In this document: one piece after another, positions 11,270-21,068 of the stretch
Layout of the letters: each line of letters starts with the position of its first letter
How positions within the stretch are numbered: the first letter of the stretch is position 1
Assembly (NCBI RefSeq): GCF_040741455.2
Contig: NZ_CP160328.2
Coordinates: 1,364,001-1,428,000 of the forward strand
Length of the DNA: 64,000 nucleotides
Direction: 5' to 3'
DNA from: Snodgrassella alvi
GTDB lineage: Bacteria > Pseudomonadota > Gammaproteobacteria > Burkholderiales > Neisseriaceae
The notes under the pieces: model-generated
Seen by the model: the letters and a program-made list of their open reading frames with translations, nothing else
Databases searched by the model: none
What the model was told of the DNA's origin: nothing
Program-made: the position numbers and the translations under genes

Positions 11270-11501
11270 GTTATTACCTTTTAAAATCCAACTTAATTTA
11301 CCGCTTTCAAACAGCCTATTACCTCTTTATGGCTGTTTGAAACCTTTAACGGTTCTAGTAAACCAGTCTTGGGTCCCGAAGGGAGAGTTCCGGCGAGCGC
11401 CGGAAACTTTCAGGAAACTGAAAGTTAAGGAACGAAGTTTACAGACAATATTGGATTGTCGCAATACTTCGTTCCCTAATTGCAGCACTTTGTTGTGTTA
11501 A
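11270..11501 (-). other. Hairpin-rich spacer at the S10/spc operon boundary
   Basis: This 232-bp gap between rpsQ and rplN is far longer than any other spacer in the superoperon. It contains four inverted repeats. In plus-strand coordinates they are 11305-11316/11331-11342 (perfect 12 bp), 11388-11405 (GC-rich 7-8 bp), 11405-11413/11418-11426 (perfect 9 bp, 4-base loop), and 11429-11438/11466-11475 (perfect 10 bp, enclosing a further 6-bp stem 11444-11449/11455-11460). The loop of the rplN-proximal hairpin holds AAAGAGGTAATA, resembling the rplN ribosome site. No protein-coding gene is supported here. Confidence 0.85.
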
Positions 11502-11765
11502 TTACACATTGCGTGCTTTTTCAATCAGCTCAGTTACAACCCAGCTTTTGGTTTTTGACATTGGGCGACCTTCGGAAATGACAACAACGTCACCAATACC
11601 GTATTGGTTTTGCTCATCGTGGGCATGGATTTTAGTCGAACGACGAATCACCTTACCATACAACGGGTGTTTTACTTTGCGTTCAACCAGTACGGTTACG
11701 GTTTTATCCATTTTGTCGCTCACGACTTTGCCCTGCAAAGTACGTACGTTTTTAGCTTCAGTCAT
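11502..11765 (-). CDS. rpsQ: 30S ribosomal protein S17
   Basis: OB-fold 16S rRNA-binding protein, 87 residues. It has [19 protein letters not shown] and [19 protein letters not shown], both diagnostic. It overlaps rpmC by one base and is the last gene before the long spacer at the S10/spc boundary. Confidence 0.99.
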   Translation of the reverse strand: MTEAKNVRTLQGKVVSDKMDKTVTVLVERKVKHPLYGKVIRRSTKIHAHDEQNQYGIGDVVVISEGRPMSKTKSWVVTELIEKARNV

Positions 11766-11956
11766 TATTCACCATCCTTCTGATGCAAAATGGTTTTTAC
11801 ACGAGCAATATTACGACGCACTTTTTTCAGCTCACTGTTTTTACCCAGCTGGCCGGTGGCATGCTGCATACGCAATCCGAATTGCGCTTTCAGCAGGCCA
11901 ACCAGTTCTTCGTTTAACTGCTCAACAGATTTGTCTTTCAATTCACTGGTTTTCAT
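11765..11956 (-). CDS. rpmC: 50S ribosomal protein L29
   Basis: A 63-residue coiled helical protein near the exit tunnel, a docking site for trigger factor and SRP. It begins [18 protein letters not shown] and ends with [14 protein letters not shown]. It overlaps both neighbours by one base (stop/start), a sign of translational coupling. Confidence 0.99.
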   Translation of the reverse strand: MKTSELKDKSVEQLNEELVGLLKAQFGLRMQHATGQLGKNSELKKVRRNIARVKTILHQKDGE

Positions 11957-12372
11957 TATTGACCTACCTGGCGTTTAACAAATACGGTCTGAATCGGCAA
12001 TTTGGCAGCAGCCAGCTCGAAAGCCTGACGAGCCAAAGTTTCATCTACACCGTCCATTTCGTAGAGCATTTTGCCCGGCTGAATTTCGGCGATGTAATAT
12101 TCAACATTACCTTTACCGCCGCCCATACGAACCTGAATCGGTTTCTCGGTAATGGGTTTATCCGGGAATACACGAATCCAGATGCGACCGCCACGTTTGA
12201 TATGACGAGTCATTGCTCGACGTGCTGCTTCAATTTGGCGTGCAGTCAGACGACCACGACCCACAGCTTTCAGACCAAAATCACCGAAGCTAACTTTATT
12301 GCCACGAGTAGCAATACCGGTATTGCGGCCTTTCTGCTGTTTGCGGTATTTCATTCTAGTTGGCTGCAGCAT
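11956..12372 (-). CDS. rplP: 50S ribosomal protein L16
   Basis: 50S protein near the A site. I start it at the ATG 12370-12372 ([17 protein letters not shown]), giving the family-typical 138 residues. An upstream in-frame ATG would add 20 residues foreign to L16. The gene overlaps the end of rpsC by 17 bp. It contains the conserved [20 protein letters not shown] core. Confidence 0.98.
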   Translation of the reverse strand: MLQPTRMKYRKQQKGRNTGIATRGNKVSFGDFGLKAVGRGRLTARQIEAARRAMTRHIKRGGRIWIRVFPDKPITEKPIQVRMGGGKGNVEYYIAEIQPGKMLYEMDGVDETLARQAFELAAAKLPIQTVFVKRQVGQ

Positions 12373-13060
12373 TTCGACCACCTGCCTTTCTGCTGTGTTT
12401 CTTTTCCTGTTCCGGCTTGGCCTGAATTTCACCTGGTGTCAGTTCACCTTTGTAAACCCAAACTTTTATACCGATGATGCCGTATGTGGTTTTGGCTTCG
12501 CTGGTTGCGTAGTCCACATTAGCACGCAGGGTATGCAGAGGCACACGACCTTCGCGATACCATTCGGTACGAGCAATTTCAATACCGTTTAATCGGCCGG
12601 AAGACATGATTTTGATACCTTTGGCACCAACACGCATGGCATTTTGCATAGCGCGTTTCATGGCACGGCGAAACATTACACGTTTTTCCAACTGGGCTGC
12701 AATATTATCAGCAATAATTTGCGCATCAATTTCCGGTTTACGTATTTCTTCGATGTTGACATGTACCGGCACACCCATGATTTTCTGCAAATCACGTTTT
12801 AATACTTCGATGTCTTCACCTTTTTTACCAATTACAATTCCTGGACGGGCACTATAAATGGTAATTCGTGCAGATTTAGCCGGACGCTCAATAACTACGC
12901 GACCAACAGAAGCATTAGCCAGTCGTTTGCGCAGAAAATTACGTACGTCAATATCTTCTTTCAGCACTTTGGAAAAGTCGCCGCTTTTGGCAAACCATTT
13001 GGAAGACCAATCTTTATTCACTGCCAGGCGAAAGCCTGTAGGGTTAATTTTTTGTCCCAT
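12356..13060 (-). CDS. rpsC: 30S ribosomal protein S3
   Basis: mRNA entry-tunnel protein with helicase activity together with S4 and S5. It begins [18 protein letters not shown], contains a KH domain ([14 protein letters not shown] region, residues about 40-110), and a C-terminal S3 domain. Length is 234 residues with a basic tail. It overlaps rplP by 17 bp. Confidence 0.99.
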   Translation of the reverse strand: MGQKINPTGFRLAVNKDWSSKWFAKSGDFSKVLKEDIDVRNFLRKRLANASVGRVVIERPAKSARITIYSARPGIVIGKKGEDIEVLKRDLQKIMGVPVHVNIEEIRKPEIDAQIIADNIAAQLEKRVMFRRAMKRAMQNAMRVGAKGIKIMSSGRLNGIEIARTEWYREGRVPLHTLRANVDYATSEAKTTYGIIGIKVWVYKGELTPGEIQAKPEQEKKHSRKAGGRNAAAN

Positions 13061-13069
13061 CGCTTTTCC

Positions 13070-13399
13070 TTAGTTGCCCACAATCACGTTGATGTGACAA
13101 GTTTGTTTTTCGATGCGATTACCACGACCTTTGGCACGTGCCTGAAAACGTTTCAGGCTCGGACCTTTGTCGACATAAATGGTAACCACTTTCAATTCGT
13201 CAATATCAGCACCTTCGTTATGCTCGGCATTGGCCACAGCAGACTCCAGTACTTTTTTGATCAGCTCAGCACCCTTTTTAGGGCTGAATGTCAAAATATT
13301 CAACGCTTGGGCAATATCTTTGCCACGCACCAAGTCAGCAACAAGACGGGCTTTTTGCGCAGAAATGCGGGCATTTTTGTGTTGTGCACTAACTCTCAT
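13070..13399 (-). CDS. rplV: 50S ribosomal protein L22
   Basis: Exit-tunnel protein, 109 residues. It has [20 protein letters not shown] and the tip hairpin and tail [13 protein letters not shown] typical of L22, a known site of macrolide-resistance changes. No insertion in the loop is seen. It lies between rpsS and rpsC. Confidence 0.99.
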   Translation of the reverse strand: MRVSAQHKNARISAQKARLVADLVRGKDIAQALNILTFSPKKGAELIKKVLESAVANAEHNEGADIDELKVVTIYVDKGPSLKRFQARAKGRGNRIEKQTCHINVIVGN

Positions 13400-13409
13400 G
13401 TTTTATCCC

Positions 13410-13685
13410 TTATTTTTTAGCCTTCTTATCAGCCAGATGGCCTTTGAAGGTACGGGTCAATGAGAACTCACCCAATTTATGGCCTACCATGTTGTCGCTA
13501 ATAAACACGGGCACGTGGGTACGGCCGTTGTGTACAGCGATGGTCAAACCGATAAAATCAGGCAGAATAGTGGAACGACGTGACCAGGTTTTAATCGGGC
13601 GCTTGTCGTTATTAGCACGAGCCGCATCGACTTTTTTCAGTAAATGCAGGTCGACATATGGGCCTTTTTTCAATGAACGAGCCAT
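13410..13685 (-). CDS. rpsS: 30S ribosomal protein S19
   Basis: Head protein of the small subunit, 91 residues. It begins [19 protein letters not shown] and contains [20 protein letters not shown], diagnostic for S19. It is 5 bp downstream of rplB. Confidence 0.99.
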   Translation of the reverse strand: MARSLKKGPYVDLHLLKKVDAARANNDKRPIKTWSRRSTILPDFIGLTIAVHNGRTHVPVFISDNMVGHKLGEFSLTRTFKGHLADKKAKK

Positions 13686-13690
13686 ATCAG

Positions 13691-14527
13691 TTAACCTTTA
13701 TTTGAGTAACGGCGGCGAACAATCATGTTGTTCGTGCGTTTATTACGACGAGTACGATAGCCTTTGGTCGGTGTACCCCATGGGCTAACCGGTTCGCGGG
13801 CTTCACCTGTACGACCTTCACCACCACCATGCGGGTGATCTACTGGGTTCATTACTACACCGCGAACGGTCGGACGAACACCGCGCCAGCGTTTGGCACC
13901 AGCTTTACCCAGTTTTTGCAGGCTTTGCTCTTCGTTGCCTACTTCACCAATAGTGGCACGGCAGTCAACGTGAATTTTTCGCACTTCACCAGAACGTAGA
14001 CGCAACTGAGCATATACACCTTCTTTTGCAAGAAGTACGGCGGATGCGCCAGCGGAACGAGCAATCTGTGCGCCTTTACCCGGTTTCATTTCGATACAGT
14101 GCAGTGTAGTACCAACCGGAATATTGCGAATAGGCAGGTTGTTACCTGCTTTGATTGCAGCTTCGGAACCGGAAACCAGCACAGCACCAACCTGTACATT
14201 GCGCGGAGCAATGATATAACGGCGCTCACCATCGGCGAAGCACAACAAGGCAATATGCGCGGTACGGTTTGGGTCATACTCAATGCGTTCAACTTTAGCA
14301 GCGATACCGTCTTTGTCGTTACGTTTGAAGTCTACAACGCGGTAGTGATGCTTGTGACCACCACCTTTGTGGCGAGTGGTAATGCGACCACCGTGGTTAC
14401 GGCCAGCAGTTGAAGACTGTTTTTCCAATAATGGTGCATATGGAGCACCTTTGTGCAAGCCTTCTGTTACCACGCGTACCATGCCGCGACGGCCAGCAGA
14501 AGTCGGCTTCATTTTAACAATAGCCAT
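13691..14527 (-). CDS. rplB: 50S ribosomal protein L2
   Basis: Peptidyl-transferase-centre scaffold protein, 278 residues. It begins [19 protein letters not shown] and contains the C-terminal signature [15 protein letters not shown] with the critical histidine. It lies between rplW (5 bp) and rpsS. Confidence 0.99.
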   Translation of the reverse strand: MAIVKMKPTSAGRRGMVRVVTEGLHKGAPYAPLLEKQSSTAGRNHGGRITTRHKGGGHKHHYRVVDFKRNDKDGIAAKVERIEYDPNRTAHIALLCFADGERRYIIAPRNVQVGAVLVSGSEAAIKAGNNLPIRNIPVGTTLHCIEMKPGKGAQIARSAGASAVLLAKEGVYAQLRLRSGEVRKIHVDCRATIGEVGNEEQSLQKLGKAGAKRWRGVRPTVRGVVMNPVDHPHGGGEGRTGEAREPVSPWGTPTKGYRTRRNKRTNNMIVRRRYSNKG

Positions 14528-14532
14528 AGTGC

Positions 14533-14853
14533 TTATTCCTTATCTGCAGAAGCGGCAGCAGATTCAATGTCCAGCTCCTGACCAGCCGCAAGACTGACAT
14601 AAGCTTTTTTCACATCACTGCGCTTACCGATGGTACGGCCAAAACGTTTATTTTTGCCTTTAATGATGGTGGTGGCTACTGAGTCCACTTTCACATTAAA
14701 TAATAGTTCCACGGCTGCCTTGATTTCAGGCTTGGTGGCATTTGACAATACTTTAAACGTCATCTGGTTGCGTTTTTCAGCCAGCATGTTGCTTTTTTCA
14801 GAAACAACAGGAGCCAAGAGCACTTGCATTAAACGTTGTTGATTCATACCCAT
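14533..14853 (-). CDS. rplW: 50S ribosomal protein L23
   Basis: Exit-site docking protein for trigger factor and SRP, 106 residues. It contains [20 protein letters not shown] and [14 protein letters not shown], typical of L23. The start overlaps the rplD end by 10 bp. Confidence 0.99.
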   Translation of the reverse strand: MGMNQQRLMQVLLAPVVSEKSNMLAEKRNQMTFKVLSNATKPEIKAAVELLFNVKVDSVATTIIKGKNKRFGRTIGKRSDVKKAYVSLAAGQELDIESAAASADKE

Positions 14854-15464
14854 TGCTCCTCAAGTTGTGCAACTGCTGCTTTGGTAAGCACTACTTTCTT
14901 AAAGCGTAACAGATTGTACGGATCAGTTTGCTGTGCTTCCAAAACCAGTACATTTGGCAGGTTACGGCTGGACAGATAAACGTTTTCATCCAACTGTTTG
15001 GTGATGAACAGTACTTGTTCCATACCCAGATTTTTCACCTGTTCGGCAAAGGCTTTGGTTTTAGGTGTAGCAGCAGATAATTCGTCAATTACAAACAGGC
15101 GTTCATCACGTACCAGCTGAGACAGAATAGCTGCCATACCCGCACGGTACATCTTGCGATTTACTTTCTGGGTAAAGTTTTCATCTGGTTTATTTGGGAA
15201 CGCACGGCCACCACTGCGCCACAGCGGAGAAGAAGTCATACCAGAACGGGCACGGCCAGTTCCTTTCTGACGCCATGGTTTTTTAGTGGAATGTTTTACT
15301 TCAGCACGAGTCAGCTGTGAACGGTTACCAGAGCGAGCATTAGCCAAAAAGGCCGTTACAAGCTGGTGAACCAGATCTTCATTGTATTCACGTGCAAACA
15401 ATGCGTCAGAAGCAGCAACCGCACCTGCAACCTGACCTTGAGCATCAATTAATTTCAGTTCCAT
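14844..15464 (-). CDS. rplD: 50S ribosomal protein L4
   Basis: Exit-tunnel protein, 206 residues, with the long internal loop [20 protein letters not shown]. In E. coli it also autoregulates the S10 operon by attenuation and translational repression through a leader upstream of rpsJ. Here rpsJ is missing, so any L4 control would have to act on the rplC leader. It overlaps rplC by one base and rplW by 10 bp. Confidence 0.99.
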   Translation of the reverse strand: MELKLIDAQGQVAGAVAASDALFAREYNEDLVHQLVTAFLANARSGNRSQLTRAEVKHSTKKPWRQKGTGRARSGMTSSPLWRSGGRAFPNKPDENFTQKVNRKMYRAGMAAILSQLVRDERLFVIDELSAATPKTKAFAEQVKNLGMEQVLFITKQLDENVYLSSRNLPNVLVLEAQQTDPYNLLRFKKVVLTKAAVAQLEEQWV

Positions 15465-16108
15465 TACGCACCTACCTTCACGCTCGGACGCACGACAACG
15501 TTGCTGTTAACCGCACCGGGCACCGCACCTTTCACCAGCAGCAGCTGACGTTCGGTATCTACGCGCACGATTTCGAGATTCTGAATGGTGGATTTAACGT
15601 TACCGTACTGACCAGCCATACGTTTACCCGGGAATACGCGACCCGGATCCTGCGCCATACCAGTTGAACCAGGTACGCGATGAGAACGGGAGTTACCGTG
15701 AGAAGCACGCTGAGAACCAAAATTGTGACGTTTGATGGTGCCAGAAAAGCCTTTACCTTTGCTGGTACCAGTGACATCAATCAACTGACCTGCTGCAAAC
15801 ATGCCGACATTGATTTCAGCACCTGCAGACAATTCAGCCAGTTTTTCAGCAGAAACAGCAAATTCAACCAAACCACGTCCGGCTTCAACACCAGCTTTGG
15901 CAAAGTGACCTGCCTGTGCCTTGCTTACGCGATTGGCTTTTTTCTGACCAAAAGTCACCTGTACGGCAGTGTAGCCGTCGGTAGCTTCGGATTTGAGTTG
16001 AGTGACGCGGTTAGCAGACATATCCAGTACGGTTACTGGAACGGATGCGCCGTTCTCATCGAACACGCGCGTCATGCCTACTTTGCGCCCAACCAGACCT
16101 AAAGTCAT
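15464..16108 (-). CDS. rplC: 50S ribosomal protein L3
   Basis: Assembly-initiating protein reaching the peptidyl-transferase centre, 214 residues. It begins [20 protein letters not shown] and has the extension [20 protein letters not shown], whose glutamine is methylated by PrmB in E. coli. It is the first gene of the superoperon here, since no rpsJ precedes it. The ribosome site is AAAGGAAATAACT before the ATG. Confidence 0.99.
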   Translation of the reverse strand: MTLGLVGRKVGMTRVFDENGASVPVTVLDMSANRVTQLKSEATDGYTAVQVTFGQKKANRVSKAQAGHFAKAGVEAGRGLVEFAVSAEKLAELSAGAEINVGMFAAGQLIDVTGTSKGKGFSGTIKRHNFGSQRASHGNSRSHRVPGSTGMAQDPGRVFPGKRMAGQYGNVKSTIQNLEIVRVDTERQLLLVKGAVPGAVNSNVVVRPSVKVGA

Positions 16109-16165
16109 AGTTATTTCCTTTTATAAAGGGACCAATTACGATTGATTGGCCTCGCACAAATAAAG

Positions 16166-16194
16166 AATCTTGCCGACGTAAAATCGGCAAGATT
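16166..16194 (-). other. 5'-terminal stem-loop of the ribosomal operon mRNA
   Basis: A perfect 11-bp inverted repeat AATCTTGCCGA / TCGGCAAGATT with a 7-base loop. It sits at or within a few bases of the transcription start predicted from the promoter just upstream, and about 58 bp before the rplC start. In the transcript it is followed by CTTTATTTG, so it could act as an mRNA-stabilising 5' hairpin or as a weak attenuator. Confidence 0.7.
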
Positions 16195-16197
16195 GTG

Positions 16198-16227
16198 ATA
16201 ATATCATGTTTATTCTGCTTGAATCAA
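16198..16227 (-). promoter_or_regulatory. Sigma-70-type promoter of the ribosomal protein superoperon
   Basis: On the minus strand TTGATT (16222-16227) is separated by 18 bp from TATTAT (16198-16203), and the latter is preceded by TG one base upstream, giving an extended -10. The predicted start is near 16191. Position and strand fit the rplC-led operon. Confidence 0.75.
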
Positions 16228-16365
16228 TTTTTTATGTAACTAAAGCACGGATTTTTAGGTAAAAACAACGATTACGCCTTACTGATAAAGTCTAGATTGG
16301 GTTTAGACGTTTTATCGTCATGAAATATCAATCGTTTAGCTGCATTTTTTGTTTGTTAGCAGATG

Positions 16366-17250
16366 TCATTTGCTTAATTCATCTGTGATATTTTGCAGAA
16401 AACGCAACCTCTCTGGTTTTAGCTTACCTTCAGCTAATGCTTGCTTGAGAGCGCAGCCCGGCTCCTGACGGTGGGTGCAATTATGAAACCGGCATTGACC
16501 GATATAAGAACGCATATCAGGAAAGTAATGCAGCAAATCGCCTGTATGTAAATAATGCAGCCCAAATGCCTGCAACCCGGGTGAATCGATTAACTGACTC
16601 TCAGTATTGAGATCATATAACTGCGCATGAGTTGTGGTATGACGTCCGGAATCCAGCGCAGATGAAATCGTACCCACCCGAGCCTGCTCTTTACCCAGAA
16701 GGGCATTGGTTAAAGTAGATTTACCCATACCGGACTGTCCTAGCAGGATAGCACATTCACCCTGTAAATGTTCACGCAATAGAGTTATATCATTCAGAGC
16801 GCTGATGTTGATTACCTTATAGCCGAGGCTCTGATAATAAGATAGTTTTACCAACCATTCAGCATTCTGAGGTAAGTCAGCCTTATTTAAGATAATCAGT
16901 GGCGTTATGTCGGCCGCTTCAGCAGCCAGCAATGCCCGCTGCAACAGCAATTCACTTGGTGTAGGTACCGCCGCCAGCACTATTAGCATCAGAGTAACAT
17001 TGGCTGCTATAAGCTTAGTGCGTGTTGCATCCTGACGGTATAGCAGGCTGCGACGGGGTAAATAATCTTCAATCACGGCTTGTTGTTGGTTAATATGTCC
17101 GATATGCACAATATCACCGCAAGCAAAATCTATTCTTTTTTTTCGGGTAGTAGCCTCGTACATTTTTCCGGCGGCAGTACGCACCTGAAAACGCCGACCG
17201 AAACTGGTAACAATTTGCGCCGTTAATAACTTATCCGTCTGCTGCACCAT
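16366..17250 (-). CDS. rsgA: ribosome small subunit-dependent GTPase A
   Basis: Circularly permuted GTPase that checks late 30S maturation. After an N-terminal OB domain come G4 (LNKADL) and then the P-loop GQSGMGKST, the permuted order diagnostic of RsgA/YjeQ. G3 appears as DSPGL. The C-terminal zinc finger CRFHNCTHRQEPGC is complete. At 294 residues it is the normal size. It is upstream of the ribosomal operon on the same strand, and 10 bp behind the M48 protease gene. Confidence 0.97.
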   Translation of the reverse strand: MVQQTDKLLTAQIVTSFGRRFQVRTAAGKMYEATTRKKRIDFACGDIVHIGHINQQQAVIEDYLPRRSLLYRQDATRTKLIAANVTLMLIVLAAVPTPSELLLQRALLAAEAADITPLIILNKADLPQNAEWLVKLSYYQSLGYKVINISALNDITLLREHLQGECAILLGQSGMGKSTLTNALLGKEQARVGTISSALDSGRHTTTHAQLYDLNTESQLIDSPGLQAFGLHYLHTGDLLHYFPDMRSYIGQCRFHNCTHRQEPGCALKQALAEGKLKPERLRFLQNITDELSK

Positions 17251-17260
17251 TCCTAATGTC

Positions 17261-18547
17261 CTAATGTGCCTTTATTGCTGTCTGAAGTGCCGCAATACGT
17301 TCTCGTGCACCAGGATGAGAATCATAAAAGCGAGAATACCAGATATCTGAGACGAGACTGGCAGCATTGCTACGGTAGAGTTTGGTCAGCGCCTGAATTA
17401 AATCCTCAGCATGGGCATATTTAGCTGCAAACCGGTCGGCTTCAAATTCATTTTTACGAGACAAAACACTTGCCAGTGGTGAAAATGGGAAAGTAAACAG
17501 TGGTAGCACCAGCATAAACAATAATAAGGCCATGGCATGACTGGGCTCATGCACACCCAGCCCCAGATAAAAACCCGCCTGGGGCAATAGCCAACTTAAA
17601 ACCGCAAATACAATTAAGGCAAGTATAAAAGTAACAATCATTTGCTTGAATACATGCTTGTGAGCAAAATGTCCTAATTCGTGCGCCAGCACGGCTTCAA
17701 CTTCGTTTACTTGCATATCTTTTAGAAGGGTATCAAAAAATACAATGCGCTTGTGCTTCCCAAGACCTGTAAAGTATGCATTCCCATGTCCGCTACGTTT
17801 GGATCCATCCATGACAAAAATTCCATCACTGTGAAAGCCTGTACGTTGTAGCAGATTTTCGATACGAGCACGCATGACATCATCTTGTAATGGTTCAAAT
17901 TTATTGAATAATGGAGCAATCCATTTAGGAAATGCCCACATCAATAATAAAGAAAAACTTACCCAAACCAGCCAAACCACAAGCCACCATGCACCCCCAA
18001 ACCAGTTTGCTGCAATCAGAATCTGCATGATTAATAGTATGATGTACAGCAAAGGTAACCCAACAATAATAGCTAGCAAACATCCTTTGAATTGATCAGC
18101 AATAAATGTAGCTAGTGTCATTTTGTTAAAACCGAATTTAGCTTCAAGGCAAAAGCTGCGATACCATGCCAATGGCCAGCCCAATACCATATTCACCAGT
18201 GCAAACAAACCAATTAACAAAATTCCTTGTACTATATCGTGGTGTGTCCACTTTTGACTTAGACGTGCCAACAAATCTAACCCGCCGCCAAGTGTAAACA
18301 CCAATAGCAACAATGCCTGAAACAGTATTTCGTAACGAGCCAGACGTTGTTTGGCTAAAGTATAATCTGCTGCTTTCTGATGCTCATCCAATGATACGTT
18401 GGCTAAGAATGCAGCAGGCACGCGGCTTCGATGCGCTAATACAGCTTTACTCTGACGTATAGACAGATACAACTGACCACAGGTTGTAGATACGAAAAAT
18501 AAAAGAAATAGTAGATAGACTGTTTGGGCAGAAAGATAAAACGCCAT
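17261..18547 (-). CDS. M48-family membrane metalloprotease (Ste24/CAAX-protease-like)
   Basis: A 428-residue integral membrane protease. The zinc motif HELGHFAHKH lies near residue 290, with the downstream glutamate in the EFEADRFAAKY segment, both as in Ste24-type peptidases. Several hydrophobic segments precede the catalytic domain and two more follow it. Its bacterial substrate is not known; membrane protein quality control is the usual guess. It is probably cotranscribed with rsgA (10-bp spacing). Confidence 0.93.
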   Translation of the reverse strand: MAFYLSAQTVYLLFLLFFVSTTCGQLYLSIRQSKAVLAHRSRVPAAFLANVSLDEHQKAADYTLAKQRLARYEILFQALLLLVFTLGGGLDLLARLSQKWTHHDIVQGILLIGLFALVNMVLGWPLAWYRSFCLEAKFGFNKMTLATFIADQFKGCLLAIIVGLPLLYIILLIMQILIAANWFGGAWWLVVWLVWVSFSLLLMWAFPKWIAPLFNKFEPLQDDVMRARIENLLQRTGFHSDGIFVMDGSKRSGHGNAYFTGLGKHKRIVFFDTLLKDMQVNEVEAVLAHELGHFAHKHVFKQMIVTFILALIVFAVLSWLLPQAGFYLGLGVHEPSHAMALLLFMLVLPLFTFPFSPLASVLSRKNEFEADRFAAKYAHAEDLIQALTKLYRSNAASLVSDIWYSRFYDSHPGARERIAALQTAIKAH

Positions 18548-18812
18548 AAAAACACACTATAGCTTAAAAATAATGATTGTAGCGGAGTTTGTACGTTATG
18601 GGTGGATAAAAGCGGCAATTCGAAAATCCCTTTTTTTAAATAGAAATTTACCACGCTTTTAGCCTGTTTAATAAATTTCCATGCCTGTATTTATTAGTTT
18701 CTAAACCAGAATAAATTTTCAAATTATCTTTTAATTTACCGTAAAAAAATAAGCTATCAGCCATTAGAGAAAGCAGCTAAAATGATGTTTTGTTATCAAT
18801 CAAGATTAAGAT

Positions 18813-19361
18813 ATGCAAAACGATAAAAATCTTGTCTGGCTGGATATGGAAATGACTGGCTTAAATCCGGATACTGACCGGATTATTGAAGTCGCCATGA
18901 TCATAACCGATAGTGATCTTAATATTTTAGCTCAGTCTGAAGTACTAGTTATTCATCAGCCAGATAGTATTATTAATCATATGGACAAATGGAATACGTC
19001 TACCCACACACGTACAGGCTTGATAGATAAAGTAAGGGCTTCTACCTTGACTGAAGCGGAAGCGGAAGAAAAATTGTTAGCCTTTATCAGTGAGTGGGTA
19101 CCCGAAAAAGCTTCACCAATGTGCGGTAATTCAATTCATCAGGACCGTCGCTTTATGGTGCGATATATGCCGAAACTGGAAGCTTACTTTCACTATCGCA
19201 ATTTGGATGTATCTACATTAAAAGAATTGGCTAAACGTTGGAACCCGCCTGTTGCAAAAGGTATAAGCAAAAAAGGCGCTCATCAGGCTCTGGATGATAT
19301 TAAGGAAAGTATTGAAGAAATGGCTTATTATCGCAAACATTTCTTAACAGTATCTGCCTGA
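18813..19361 (+). CDS. orn: oligoribonuclease
   Basis: DEDDh 3'-5' exonuclease that degrades 2-5 nt RNAs and pGpG, finishing RNA and c-di-GMP turnover. It starts [20 protein letters not shown] with the first two acidic residues. It also carries [16 protein letters not shown] and the C-terminal [11 protein letters not shown] with the catalytic His and Asp. At 182 residues it is the usual length. It is divergent from the M48 gene and lies 45 bp before pgi. Confidence 0.98.
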   Translation: MQNDKNLVWLDMEMTGLNPDTDRIIEVAMIITDSDLNILAQSEVLVIHQPDSIINHMDKWNTSTHTRTGLIDKVRASTLTEAEAEEKLLAFISEWVPEKASPMCGNSIHQDRRFMVRYMPKLEAYFHYRNLDVSTLKELAKRWNPPVAKGISKKGAHQALDDIKESIEEMAYYRKHFLTVSA

Positions 19362-19406
19362 TTTTGTATACTCCGCCTTTATTCTTTGCTGAAAAATTTT
19401 CCGGTT

Positions 19407-21068
19407 ATGATGAATCCATCTTGTCCTATTAATCAGACAGCCATCTGGGCACAGCTACATCAACATCAGCGCAGTACCCGTTTTTTGCACATGCGTGATC
19501 TATTTCGGCAACAGCCGGATCGTTTTGAACAAATGCATGAGCAATTAAATGGCCTATTACTGGATTACAGCAAAAACCGCATTACTGAAGATACTCTGAC
19601 ATTATTAATAGAGCTGGCCAATATTGCCGATGTACGAGGCTGGACAGATAAAATGCGGCGCGGCGAAAAAATCAATGTCAGTGAAAACCGCGCAGTGTTG
19701 CACACAGCGCTCCGGCTTCCCCCTCAGGCTGAAGTCTATGTCGATGATCACAATATCGTTCCCGATATTCATCATGAACTTGAACGTGCCTATAGCTTTG
19801 CCGAAGCGGTTCGTTGTGGAGAATACACAGGAGCTCAGGGAAACCGTATTACGGATATTATCAATATCGGTATTGGTGGTTCGCATTTAGGGCCGGAAAT
19901 GGTTACATTGGCATTACGACCGTTTCAGCAATCTGGATTGAATATTCATTATGTAGCCAATGTTGATGGCGCCAATCTGATGCAGGTATTAGAAAAAGTA
20001 AACCCTGCTACAACAATTTTTATTATTGCCAGCAAATCCTTTACTACACCAGAAACCTTACTGAACGCACAGACTGCACGAAGCTGGTTTATACAGCATG
20101 GCTTGCGTGAAACTGATATCGGCCGCCATTTCATTGCTATTACCAGTGCAATTGATAAAGCACAGGCTTTTGGCATAAAACCTGAGCACATATACGCTAT
20201 GTTTGAGTGGGTGGGTGGTCGCTACTCTGTCTGGTCAACAATTGGTCTGTCGGTTATCTTTGCCATTGGTAAAGATAACTTTCAAAATTTCCTCGCTGGC
20301 GGTCGGGCAATGGATGAACATTTCTTTCATGCGCCATTAAGACACAATATTCCCGTTTTACTTGGTTTGATTGGCCTGTGGTATCACACATTTTATACCA
20401 CCACCAGCCATGCAATTATCCCGTATGACCACGGATTGCGCCGTCTCGCAGCACATTTACAACAACTGGATATGGAAAGTAATGGCAAACAGGTAAGCCG
20501 TTATGGAGAGCGACTGGATTTTGATACGGGGCCAATCATCTGGGGTGAAGAGGGCGTAAACTGCCAGCATGCTTTTTTTCAGCTCCTTCATCAAGGGCCA
20601 CGTCTGATATCCTCTGACTTTATCATTCCGATTAATAGTTTCTACCGTGTGAGTACGCAACACAAGGTACTTGTAGCCAATGCGTTTGCTCAGACTGAGG
20701 CCTTAATGCATGGCAAAACACTGGCTGAAGCCTATGCAGAACTCATGACTTTAGACAATAAACGTCGTGATATCATGGCACCACAGAAAGTATTTCCTGG
20801 TAATCAACCATCTAATACCTTACTGCTAGATGAAATCAATCCTTTTAATCTGGGGATGTTGCTAGCAATGTATGAACATAAAGTCTTCGTTCAGGGCGTG
20901 GTATGGGGGATAAACTCTTTCGACCAATGGGGCGTAGAGTACGGCAAAGTTCTGGCGAAACACATAGAACCCGAATTGAGCAACACAGATACGCTTAGCC
21001 ATGATGCATCTACCAATGGCCTCATAGACTACTTTAGAAAACATCACCATGAGACAAACCCTGCATGA
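19407..21068 (+). CDS. pgi: glucose-6-phosphate isomerase
   Basis: Interconverts glucose-6-phosphate and fructose-6-phosphate. Signatures are GIGGSHLGPEMV, the phosphate-binding IIASKSFTTPETL, and the C-terminal GINSFDQWGVEYGK. I prefer the ATG at 19407 (MMNPSCP) over an in-frame TTG seven codons upstream, but no strong ribosome site decides it. The product is about 553 residues, of normal length. Its end overlaps the start of pncC by 20 bp. Confidence 0.97.
   Translation: MMNPSCPINQTAIWAQLHQHQRSTRFLHMRDLFRQQPDRFEQMHEQLNGLLLDYSKNRITEDTLTLLIELANIADVRGWTDKMRRGEKINVSENRAVLHTALRLPPQAEVYVDDHNIVPDIHHELERAYSFAEAVRCGEYTGAQGNRITDIINIGIGGSHLGPEMVTLALRPFQQSGLNIHYVANVDGANLMQVLEKVNPATTIFIIASKSFTTPETLLNAQTARSWFIQHGLRETDIGRHFIAITSAIDKAQAFGIKPEHIYAMFEWVGGRYSVWSTIGLSVIFAIGKDNFQNFLAGGRAMDEHFFHAPLRHNIPVLLGLIGLWYHTFYTTTSHAIIPYDHGLRRLAAHLQQLDMESNGKQVSRYGERLDFDTGPIIWGEEGVNCQHAFFQLLHQGPRLISSDFIIPINSFYRVSTQHKVLVANAFAQTEALMHGKTLAEAYAELMTLDNKRRDIMAPQKVFPGNQPSNTLLLDEINPFNLGMLLAMYEHKVFVQGVVWGINSFDQWGVEYGKVLAKHIEPELSNTDTLSHDASTNGLIDYFRKHHHETNPA

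Noticed and set aside
11268-11501. 77-codon plus-strand frame across the rpsQ-rplN gap
   Set aside because: It lies over the hairpin arms, runs antisense to the operon and has no family resemblance; the inverted repeats explain the open frame.
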